A stretch of DNA of 5,268 nt from Beijerinckiaceae bacterium. Its GTDB lineage: Bacteria; Pseudomonadota; Alphaproteobacteria; Rhizobiales; Beijerinckiaceae. Made by a program: the position numbers and the translations under genes. A model generated the notes under the pieces. That model was given only the letters and a program-made list of their open reading frames with translations. It made no database searches and had not been told where the DNA came from. The stretch lies in contig CANGOK010000228.1 in assembly GCA_947455285.1 (NCBI GenBank), forward strand, positions 1-5,268, given 5' to 3'. Shown piece by piece: positions 1 to 5,268 of the stretch; the first letter of the stretch is position 1; every line of letters begins with the position of its first letter.

Positions 1-1
1 G

Positions 2-1030
2 CAGACGCTCTATCGCACCTCCAATGATAGCCCCATCGTGCGCGCCCTCATCGAGGCGGCGGAGGCTGGCAAATCCGTCACCGCCCTCATCGAACTAAAG
101 GCGCGTTTTGACGAAGAGGCGAATATACGTTGGGCGCGCGATCTAGAGCGCGCGGGCGCGCAGGTCGTCTTTGGGTTCATTCAGCTAAAGACCCACGCGA
201 AACTGTCCATGGTGGTGCGTCGCGAGGCCCAGAACCTCGTGACCTATTGCCATGTGGGCACGGGCAATTATCACCCTGTCACCGCCCGCATCTATACGGA
301 CATTTCCTACTTCACCGCCGATCCTGCGATTGGTCGCGATGTGGCGCGCATCTTCAACTATGTGACGGGTTATGCGGAGCCCGCCGGTCTTGAGCGCATG
401 GCGGTTTCGCCGATTTCGCTCAAGAAGCGACTGATGACGCATATCGAGGAGGAGATCGCCTTCGCGCGCGCAGGCAAGCCTGCGGCCATCTGGGCCAAGT
501 GCAATTCACTGGTCGATCCGCAGGTCATCGACGCCCTTTATCAGGCCAGCCAGGCGGGCGTGCAGATCGACCTTGTCGTGCGCGGCATCTGCTGCCTGCG
601 GCCGGGCGTGCCGGGCCTGTCGGACCATATCCGCGTGAAGTCTATCGTCGGGCGCTTCCTTGAACATGCGCGCGTTTACTGTTTTGGCGGCGGGCATGGA
701 TTGCCTCACCCCAAGGCGCACGTCTATATCTCTTCCGCCGATCTCATGCAGCGTAATCTCGAGCGGCGCGTGGAAGTCATGACCCCCATCGTCAACCCCA
801 CCGTTCATGAACAGGTTCTGGATCAGATCATGGTCGCCAATATCATGGACAATCAGCAGAGCTATCGTGTTCTGCCTGATGGGAGCAGCGAAAGAGTCGC
901 ATTGCTTCCGGGCGAAGAGCCCTTTAACGCCCATAACTATTTCATGACCAATCCCAGCCTTTCGGGGCGGGGCAAATCTTTGAAGAACTCCAGCCCGAAG
1001 AGCCTCTTCAAGAGACTGCAATCACGGTGA
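2..1030 (+). CDS. ppk: Polyphosphate kinase 1 (PPK1), C-terminal half, 5'-truncated by window edge
   Basis: PPK1 reversibly transfers the terminal phosphate of ATP to inorganic polyphosphate; in other bacteria it is a membrane-associated oligomer. The frame is open from base 2 with no start, and about 342 codons are present out of a usual 690-740, so the N-terminal and head domains are missing. The GTG at 38 lies inside the conserved core and is not the start. Visible hallmarks are the segment around LIELKARFDEE (about 89-121), KTHAKL at 188-205, whose His codon at 194-196 matches the autophosphorylated His435 of E. coli PPK, and HIGTGN-like HVGTGNYHP. FLEHARVY follows, whose His codon at 665-667 matches E. 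coli His592, then YISSADLMQRN, the second phospholipase-D-like motif region. The tail containing FNAHNYFMTNPS resembles rhizobial PPKs. The stop at 1028-1030 lies 4 bases before ppx, which suggests cotranscription. Both catalytic histidines are intact, so the visible part looks functional. Confidence 0.96.
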   Translation, partial: QTLYRTSNDSPIVRALIEAAEAGKSVTALIELKARFDEEANIRWARDLERAGAQVVFGFIQLKTHAKLSMVVRREAQNLVTYCHVGTGNYHPVTARIYTDISYFTADPAIGRDVARIFNYVTGYAEPAGLERMAVSPISLKKRLMTHIEEEIAFARAGKPAAIWAKCNSLVDPQVIDALYQASQAGVQIDLVVRGICCLRPGVPGLSDHIRVKSIVGRFLEHARVYCFGGGHGLPHPKAHVYISSADLMQRNLERRVEVMTPIVNPTVHEQVLDQIMVANIMDNQQSYRVLPDGSSERVALLPGEEPFNAHNYFMTNPSLSGRGKSLKNSSPKSLFKRLQSR

Positions 1031-1034
1031 CCGC

Positions 1035-2561
1035 ATGACTTTTGAAAAAAGCCTCGCGAAGCTTGATGCGCCGGGGCGTCTCGCCATCGGCAAGCCGGTG
1101 GCTATCGTGGACATAGGCTCGAACTCCGTTCGCCTTGTCGCCTATGAGGGCCTGTCGCGGTCGCCGACCCCGATCTTCAACGACAAGCTGCTTTGCGGCC
1201 TTGGGCGGGGCGTCGCGGTTACGGGCAAGCTGCCCAAGGATGGCGTGGCGAAAGCCTTGGGCGCGCTGCGCCGGTTTCGCGTTCTTTGCAATCTCATGGA
1301 GATTGGCGACATCCATGTGCTGGCGACCGCCGCCGCGCGTGACGCCACGAATGGCAAACAGTTTCTTGACGCCGCCCGCGAGGCCATCGGCGCCCCCATC
1401 GAGCTTCTGGCGGGGCGGCGCGAAGCTGAACTGTCGGCGCTGGGCGCGGCCTCCGGTTTTTATAAGCCCGATGGCGTCGTCGGCGATCTCGGCGGCGGTT
1501 CGCTTGAACTCGCTGATGTTAAGGGCCTGCGTTTGGGCAAGGGCGAGACCCTGCCGCTCGGCGGTCTTTCGCTGATGGACGTTTCGGGCAAGAGCCCGAA
1601 GAAGGCCGTCAAGATCGTGCGCGAAGCCATCGCCGACAGCATGGCCCTGCAAGGCCTGCGCGACCGCAGCTTCTATGCGGTCGGCGGCACATGGCGCGCA
1701 TTGGCGCGGCTGCATATGCGCCAGCGCAATTATCCGCTGAACGTCATGCACGGTTATTCGATCCCCGCGCGCGACGCCTCCGATTTCGCCTCGCTTGTCG
1801 AGCGCGTGAACGTCGAGGCGCTCATCGCCATCGATAGCGTGGCGACGGCGCGTCGTCCGTTGCTCGCCTATGGCGCCGTGGTGCTCGATGAAATCATCCG
1901 TCGGGCGAAGCCCCGCGATGTCGTCATCTCGGCGCTTGGCGTGCGCGAGGGGCTGTTGTTTGAACGGCTCGACGCTGCGCAAAAGCGCGCTGATCCCCTC
2001 ATCTCCTCCGCCAGCGACCTCAATGTGCTGCGCTCACGCGCGCCGATGCATGGCGAGGAACTGTGCATTTGGACCGATCAGTTCATTCGCTCGACCCATC
2101 TCGATGAGACGCCCGAGGAAAAGCGCCTGCGTCACGCGGCTTGCCTGCTGTCCGACATAGGCTGGCGCGCACATCCTGATTATCGCGGCGAGCAATCGCT
2201 GAACATCATCGCCAATGCGGCCTTTGGCGGCATCGATCATCCCGGCCGCGCCTTTCTCGCACTGACGACCTCTTATCGCCACATGGGCCCTGACGCTGAC
2301 GTCAGCCCGACCCTGCGCAGCATCGCTACCGTGCGGATGCTTGACCGCGCGCATATTCTCGGCGCGGCCATGCGTGTGGCCTATCTGCTTTCGGCGGCCA
2401 TGCCTGGCGTTCTTCCGCGCTGCGCCATGGTCGTCGCGAAGACCAAGCTCGTTCTCTCGGTCCCCGAGGAGATGGCGCCGCTGGTCAACGAGCGGCTCAT
2501 CGGGCGCTTGAAGCAGATGGGCAAACTGATCGGGCGCGAGCCGACGATCAAGGTGCTGTAA
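1035..2561 (+). CDS. ppx: Exopolyphosphatase, Ppx/GppA family
   Basis: This cytoplasmic enzyme removes terminal phosphates from long-chain polyphosphate. Single-copy alphaproteobacterial members may also convert pppGpp to ppGpp, which cannot be decided from sequence. The 508-residue product has the two-lobed actin/Hsp70-like ATPase fold. The phosphate-1 loop VDIGSNSVRL is at residues 25-34. GRREAEL at 127-133 carries the likely catalytic Glu130, matching E. coli Glu121. The phosphate-2 loop GDLGGGSLEL is at 150-159, with Asp151 and Glu158 matching E. coli Asp143 and Glu150. VGGTW is at 216-220. From about residue 330 a C-terminal helical HD-like domain follows, including HAACLLSDIGWR at 367-378. 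Length fits the roughly 500-residue alphaproteobacterial type. The ATG at 1035 is the first in frame after the ppk stop, with only a weak GGTGA 4 bases upstream, so translational coupling to ppk is plausible. The gene ends 4 bp from the stop of the convergent rnd. Confidence 0.96.
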   Translation: MTFEKSLAKLDAPGRLAIGKPVAIVDIGSNSVRLVAYEGLSRSPTPIFNDKLLCGLGRGVAVTGKLPKDGVAKALGALRRFRVLCNLMEIGDIHVLATAAARDATNGKQFLDAAREAIGAPIELLAGRREAELSALGAASGFYKPDGVVGDLGGGSLELADVKGLRLGKGETLPLGGLSLMDVSGKSPKKAVKIVREAIADSMALQGLRDRSFYAVGGTWRALARLHMRQRNYPLNVMHGYSIPARDASDFASLVERVNVEALIAIDSVATARRPLLAYGAVVLDEIIRRAKPRDVVISALGVREGLLFERLDAAQKRADPLISSASDLNVLRSRAPMHGEELCIWTDQFIRSTHLDETPEEKRLRHAACLLSDIGWRAHPDYRGEQSLNIIANAAFGGIDHPGRAFLALTTSYRHMGPDADVSPTLRSIATVRMLDRAHILGAAMRVAYLLSAAMPGVLPRCAMVVAKTKLVLSVPEEMAPLVNERLIGRLKQMGKLIGREPTIKVL

Positions 2562-2565
2562 GCCG

Positions 2566-3744
2566 TCAGGCTGCGTCCACGGAAGACTCTTGGGCGTCGC
2601 GCCATTCGAGCGTGACGACCTTGTTCTCCTCGATGGTGAGGGCGAGGCGGCCGTGCTTCAATTCGAGCGCCCGTGCACCGAAGAGTTCACGACGCCAGCC
2701 GACCATGGCCGCGACATTCGCCTTGTCATCGGCGGCGATGGCTTCGAGGTCATCGACCGTGGCGATCATCTTGGCCGCGACGCCATGGCGCTCGCAAACC
2801 TGCCGCAGCAGCACCTTCAGCAGTTCGACGGTTGCGCCGCCGCCATTGCCACGACGCTCGCGTTCGATGCGGGGCAGGGTCTTGGGGTCGCGCGCAAGGC
2901 CGCGTTCAATCGCTGCGAGCAGTTCGGCGCCCGAGCGCGAACGCTCCATGCCGCGCGGGAAAGAGCGAAGCTGCCCCAGAAGGTCGGCGGTGCGAGGCGC
3001 GGCGAGGGCGATCTCGATGAGGATGTCGTCCTTGAGCACGCGCGAGCGCGGTACATCGCGCGACTGGGCCTCGCGCTCGCGCCAGGCGGCGACTTCCATC
3101 AGCACGGAAAGATCGCGCGGCTTGCGTGCGCGGTTGCGCAGGCGCTCCCATGCGTTGTCGGGATGCTGCTCATAGGTCGAGGCTGAGGTGAGCGTCTGCA
3201 TCTCGTCGGCGAGCCAGCTGGTGCGGCCAGACTTTTCGAGCCGGGCGCGCAGCGAGCGGTAGACGTCGCGCAGATGGGTCACATCGGCCAGCGCATAGGC
3301 GACCTGCGCATCCGTAAGTGGACGGCGCGACCAGTCGGTGAAACGCGAGGACTTGTCGACGGGCACCTTGCAGACGGACTGCACCAGCTCGCCATAGCTG
3401 ACCTGATCGCCATAGCCGCAGACCATGGCCGCGACCTGCGTGTCGAACAGGGGGGCGGGCACCATCTTGGCGAGGTTCCAGACGATTTCGATGTCCTGCC
3501 GCGCGGCGTGGAAGACCTTCACGATGGCGGGATTGGCCATAAGCTCGAAAACGGGCGTCAGATCGAGCCCTTCGGCCAGCGCGTCGATGGCTACGGCCTC
3601 GTCGTCGGAGGCGAGCTGGATGACGCAGAGTTTCGGCCAAAAGGTCGTCTCCCGCAGGAACTCGGTGTCCACGGTGACGAAGGGGTGGCGGGAGATGCGG
3701 TCGCATACCGCAGCAAGGGCGTCGGTCGAAGTGATCAGGCTCAT
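2566..3744 (-). CDS. rnd: Ribonuclease D
   Basis: RNase D is a cytoplasmic 3'-to-5' exoribonuclease that trims tRNA precursors and other small structured RNAs. The 392-residue product is slightly longer than the roughly 375-residue E. coli enzyme. The DEDDy exonuclease domain occupies about residues 1-180. Exo I is VDTEFLRE, with Asp26 and Glu28. Exo II is FHAARQDIEI, with Asp84. Exo III is YALADVTHL, with Tyr150 and Asp154. All metal-binding and catalytic residues are therefore present. Residues about 205-290 form an HRDC domain (PRDLSVLMEVAAWRERE region), followed by a second helical region like the second HRDC-type domain of E. coli RNase D. The ATG (complement of 3742-3744) has an AGG about 10 bases upstream on the minus strand. 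The start places the first strand and Exo I at the normal distance from the N-terminus. The gene is convergent with ppx and divergent from the ClpP-like gene, so it probably has its own promoter in 3745-3849. Confidence 0.95.
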   Translation of the reverse strand: MSLITSTDALAAVCDRISRHPFVTVDTEFLRETTFWPKLCVIQLASDDEAVAIDALAEGLDLTPVFELMANPAIVKVFHAARQDIEIVWNLAKMVPAPLFDTQVAAMVCGYGDQVSYGELVQSVCKVPVDKSSRFTDWSRRPLTDAQVAYALADVTHLRDVYRSLRARLEKSGRTSWLADEMQTLTSASTYEQHPDNAWERLRNRARKPRDLSVLMEVAAWREREAQSRDVPRSRVLKDDILIEIALAAPRTADLLGQLRSFPRGMERSRSGAELLAAIERGLARDPKTLPRIERERRGNGGGATVELLKVLLRQVCERHGVAAKMIATVDDLEAIAADDKANVAAMVGWRRELFGARALELKHGRLALTIEENKVVTLEWRDAQESSVDAA

Positions 3745-3797
3745 CGCTGCTGCCTATACATGAAACGCTCCAGATGGGCGAGACCGGGGCCGAGGAT

Positions 3798-3827
3798 TTG
3801 GGTTTGTCCCCTGATTCATCCAATTAT
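3798..3827 (+). promoter_or_regulatory. Candidate promoter for the divergent ClpP-like gene
   Basis: TTGGGT at 3798-3803 is a partial -35 match and AATTAT at 3822-3827 matches 4 of 6 of the -10 consensus, with an 18-base spacer. Transcription would then start near 3834, making the ATG at 3850 the first in-frame start on the transcript. The -10 overlaps the candidate minus-strand -10 of rnd, so the two genes would have back-to-back, possibly competing promoters. The match is weak. Confidence 0.2.
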
Positions 3828-3828
3828 G
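3823..3828 (-). promoter_or_regulatory. Candidate -10 box for rnd
   Basis: On the minus strand this reads CATAAT, which matches 5 of 6 positions of the sigma-70 consensus TATAAT. It sits in the only AT-rich patch between rnd and the divergent gene. Transcription would start near 3816 and give a leader of about 70 bases before the rnd ATG. I see no acceptable -35 hexamer at 16-18 bases, so this rests on one hexamer and on the need for a promoter somewhere here. Confidence 0.25.
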
Positions 3829-3849
3829 GTCGCAATCGCGCCACAGCGG

Positions 3850-4638
3850 ATGGGGAAAAGGCAGGGGACTGGCGTCAGCGCCGCAGTTTTCCAGCCCAAA
3901 TCTCCGGTTCCCTTGGCCTACCTCGATCCGCCGCCCTTTCCAGCCCCGGTCATCGTCATGAAGGATGTCGGCGGCTATGTCTCCGAATATCAGGCCCAGA
4001 CCGCCCGCTACCGGCAGGAAGGGCGCGAGGTGCGCCTGCACGAATGCCGCTCCGCCTGCACGCTGGCCCTCAGCCTGCCCAATGTCTGCGTCTATCCATC
4101 CAGCCTCCTGAAATTCCACAAGGCCTATAACGCTGACACCCGCGCGGTGGACGAGGGCGTGTCGGCGGAGCTTTTCCGCAGCTACCCCGCCGCCGTGCAG
4201 GCCCGGCTCGGCGGGCTGACGCGCGAATATCGCGTGCTCACGGGGAACGAACTCATCGCCCTGGGCCTGCGCAACTGCAACGAGGGCGCGACCCAGATGG
4301 CCCGCGCCCGCCCGCAGGCGCCCCCTGCGCCCCCTGCGCCCCCTGCGCAGGAGGAGGGGCTCTTCGGCAAGCTGACGGCGGCCTTTTCGGTGAAGCCCAC
4401 CGTCGATCCCACCCCCGTTGCGAGCCTGCGCGCGCCGCGCAGCAAACGCAGCTTCGCCCCGCCGCCGGAGGATTGGGAGGACATCGACGCCGACATCCCC
4501 CTGCCGCCCCGCCGCCCGGTCGATCTGCAACCCTTGCCCGAGCCCGGCCTGCCCCGGCTCATCGACGGCGCGCAGCAGGCTCTCTCGGCGAGCTTGAGGG
4601 CGACCGGCGAGCTTTTCCGGTTTGACTGGCTCGACTGA
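3850..4638 (+). CDS. Uncharacterised protein with ClpP/crotonase-like fold signature and proline-rich tail
   Basis: Function unknown. Counting from the ATG at 3850 (262 residues), residues about 33-143 look like the uncharacterised rhizobial and COG3904-type periplasmic family with a ClpP-like fold. There is a strand-plus-turn VIVMKDVGGYV at 34-44, then CRSACTLAL at 66-74 with a nucleophile-like Ser68 flanked by Cys66 and Cys70. Cys80 and KFHKAYN at 88-94 follow, with His90 22 residues after the Ser, close to the Ser-His spacing of ClpP. The domain ends near GLRNC at 139-143. A proline-rich linker (155-166) and an acidic/proline segment with DWEDIDADIPLPP (208-220) follow, then a C-terminal stretch that may form an amphipathic helix (about 238-255). 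The start is uncertain: in-frame ATGs at 3760, 3826, 3850 and 3958 all lack a good ribosome site. The ATG at 3958 would cut the first strand, and 3760 adds a basic, mildly hydrophobic leader. No clear signal peptide is seen, although relatives are usually exported. The existence of the gene is well supported, its N-terminus is not. Confidence 0.75.
   Translation: MGKRQGTGVSAAVFQPKSPVPLAYLDPPPFPAPVIVMKDVGGYVSEYQAQTARYRQEGREVRLHECRSACTLALSLPNVCVYPSSLLKFHKAYNADTRAVDEGVSAELFRSYPAAVQARLGGLTREYRVLTGNELIALGLRNCNEGATQMARARPQAPPAPPAPPAQEEGLFGKLTAAFSVKPTVDPTPVASLRAPRSKRSFAPPPEDWEDIDADIPLPPRRPVDLQPLPEPGLPRLIDGAQQALSASLRATGELFRFDWLD
4321..4347 (+). repeat. Three perfect tandem copies of a 9-bp unit (CCCCCTGCG)
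   Basis: The unit repeats exactly three times in frame and encodes three Pro-Pro-Ala triplets (residues 158-166 of the ClpP-like protein), preceded by an Ala codon. It forms a proline-rich hinge between the folded N-terminal domain and the tail. Because the unit is a multiple of three, copy-number change by slippage would lengthen or shorten the linker without a frameshift. Confidence 0.9.
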
Positions 4639-4646
4639 GGGCCTCG

Positions 4647-4675
4647 CTTCCATTCCTGCGGGCGCGCAGTAAACT
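4647..4675 (+). promoter_or_regulatory. Weak candidate promoter for the dioxygenase gene
   Basis: TAAACT at 4670-4675 matches 4 of 6 of the -10 consensus. CTTCCA at 4647-4652 is a poor -35 at 17 bases. Transcription would start near 4682 and give a leader of about 20 bases holding the ribosome site. The 63-bp gap after the preceding stop contains no hairpin-plus-T-run terminator that I can see, so read-through from the upstream gene is equally possible. Confidence 0.2.
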
Positions 4676-4688
4676 CTCCCCAAAATCG

Positions 4689-4694
4689 AGGAGG
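4689..4694 (+). promoter_or_regulatory. Strong Shine-Dalgarno sequence fixing the dioxygenase start
   Basis: AGGAGG, a full anti-16S match, lies 7 bases before the ATG at 4702. It is the best ribosome-binding site in the window and decides the start codon of the downstream gene. The other genes here have weak or no recognisable sites. Confidence 0.85.
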
Positions 4695-4701
4695 AGCGCC
4701 C

Positions 4702-5268
4702 ATGTCCGTCACCGTTCATCCGGTCTCGCCCGCCATTGGCGCGGAGTTGCGCGGCGTCGATATTTCCGGCCCCATCGATGACGCCACATTCGCCGTGATC
4801 CACAAGGCATGGCTCGATCATGGCGTGCTGGTGTTTCGCGGCCAAAGCCTCGACGCCGAGCAGCAGCGCGCCTTCGTTTCGCGCTTTGGAACCATCGGCA
4901 AGCGCGCCGGGTCCTTGCCCGCCAAGCGTCCGCGCGCCTTCGAGGGGCCGGACTATAACGCCGACGCCATGCTCGTTTCGAACATCCGCAGGGATGGCAA
5001 GCCAATCGGCGTGCTGCCCGATGGCGAGATGTGGTTCCACCACGACATGTGCTATTCGCCCACGCCCAACCGCGCGAGCTTCCTCTATTCCATCGAAATT
5101 CCAAGCCACGGCGGCGACACCCATTTCGCCAATATGTATGCCGCCTATGAACGCCTGCCCGAGGGCCTGAAGGCGCGCATCGAGGGCCGACAGGTCCTGC
5201 AGGCCTTCGATGAAGTGCAGGACGCGCGGCTCGACCTTTCCAGCATCCCCCTCGAGGAGGTGAAGCAC
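4702..5268 (+). CDS. TauD/TfdA-family Fe(II)/2-oxoglutarate-dependent dioxygenase, 3'-truncated by window edge
   Basis: Members of this family couple oxidative decarboxylation of 2-oxoglutarate to hydroxylation of a small substrate such as taurine, alkyl sulfate or an aryloxyacetate; the substrate here cannot be named. The frame is open from the ATG at 4702 to the window end (189 codons of a usual 270-300). The N-terminus with PAIGAELRGVDIS (residues 10-22) and LVFRGQSL (43-50) is typical of the family. GEMWFHHDMCY at 108-118 contains the iron-binding His113-x-Asp115 pair, aligned with the WHTD motif of TauD. GGDTHFANMYAAYERLP at 137-153 is the conserved segment whose Thr140 position helps hold 2-oxoglutarate in TauD. 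The distal iron-binding His and the 2-oxoglutarate-binding Arg would lie beyond the window, so completeness cannot be judged. The segment 66-108 is longer than in TauD itself, including NIRRDGKPIGVLPDG, which suggests a subgroup distinct from taurine dioxygenase. The strong ribosome site at 4689 supports the start. Confidence 0.92.
   Translation, partial: MSVTVHPVSPAIGAELRGVDISGPIDDATFAVIHKAWLDHGVLVFRGQSLDAEQQRAFVSRFGTIGKRAGSLPAKRPRAFEGPDYNADAMLVSNIRRDGKPIGVLPDGEMWFHHDMCYSPTPNRASFLYSIEIPSHGGDTHFANMYAAYERLPEGLKARIEGRQVLQAFDEVQDARLDLSSIPLEEVKH

Noticed and set aside
38..40. GTG at 38 as a start for a short PPK-like protein
   Set aside because: Conserved PPK1 sequence continues upstream in the same frame to base 2, so this is an internal Val codon of a gene cut by the window edge.
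134..162. GC-rich inverted-repeat-like stretch around a TCTAGA core
   Set aside because: It lies inside conserved ppk codons (Ala-Arg-Asp-Leu-Glu-Arg-Ala-Gly). The alternating GCGC is expected from codon use and there is no T-run or conserved-site context.
1008..1982. A 324-codon open frame on the minus strand inside ppx
   Set aside because: It is antisense to a well-supported Ppx coding region and its composition (His/Arg/Ala/Asp-rich, no motif) is that of a reverse-frame shadow.
3274..3849. Upstream extension of the ClpP-like frame through the rnd coding region
   Set aside because: The part before 3745 is the antisense shadow of conserved RNase D sequence. The family-like domain begins only near 3949, so starts inside rnd are not credible.
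4639..4701. Possible terminator or small RNA between the ClpP-like gene and the dioxygenase
   Set aside because: The 63-bp gap shows no stem-loop followed by Ts and is too short for an independent RNA gene. It is explained by a leader and a ribosome site.
3754..5268. A 504-codon open frame on the minus strand opposite the ClpP-like gene and the dioxygenase
   Set aside because: It lies antisense to two genes with clear family motifs. High G+C removes stop codons from the complementary frame, and the translation shows low-complexity Arg/Gly/Ala-rich sequence with no recognisable domain.

Overview
The window is GC-rich (visibly above 60% G+C) bacterial chromosomal DNA with tightly packed genes. 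The protein sequences look alphaproteobacterial, most likely Hyphomicrobiales (Rhizobiales): the polyphosphate kinase C-terminus, the roughly 500-residue Ppx and the RNase D all have the character of that order. This placement comes from recalled family features, not from a search.

Layout. Bases 2-1030 (+) hold the C-terminal half of a polyphosphate kinase (ppk), whose 5' end lies outside the window. Four bases later an exopolyphosphatase of the Ppx/GppA family (ppx, 1035-2561, +) begins, in an apparent two-gene operon. Ribonuclease D (rnd, 2566-3744, -) converges on ppx with only 4 bp between the stop codons. A short AT-richer intergenic stretch (about 3745-3849) separates rnd from a divergent gene of unknown function (about 3850-4638, +). 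That protein has the signature of an uncharacterised ClpP/crotonase-fold family, followed by a proline-rich tail that contains a 9-bp tandem repeat. After 63 bp and a very good Shine-Dalgarno sequence, a TauD/TfdA-type Fe(II)/2-oxoglutarate dioxygenase starts at 4702 and runs off the right edge.

How the genes fit together. Ppk makes polyphosphate and Ppx degrades it (and may also hydrolyse pppGpp), so the operon encodes both arms of polyphosphate turnover. RNase D trims RNA 3' ends. Its clustering with ppk-ppx is, as I recall, common in this group, and any functional link is inference. The last two genes seem unrelated to polyphosphate and probably mark the start of a more variable neighbourhood.

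I saw no RNA genes, insertion sequences, CRISPR arrays, att sites or origins. Most of the window is ordinary core-genome content. The one poorly understood component is the ClpP-like protein, and I did not find convincing evidence of a new multi-gene system.
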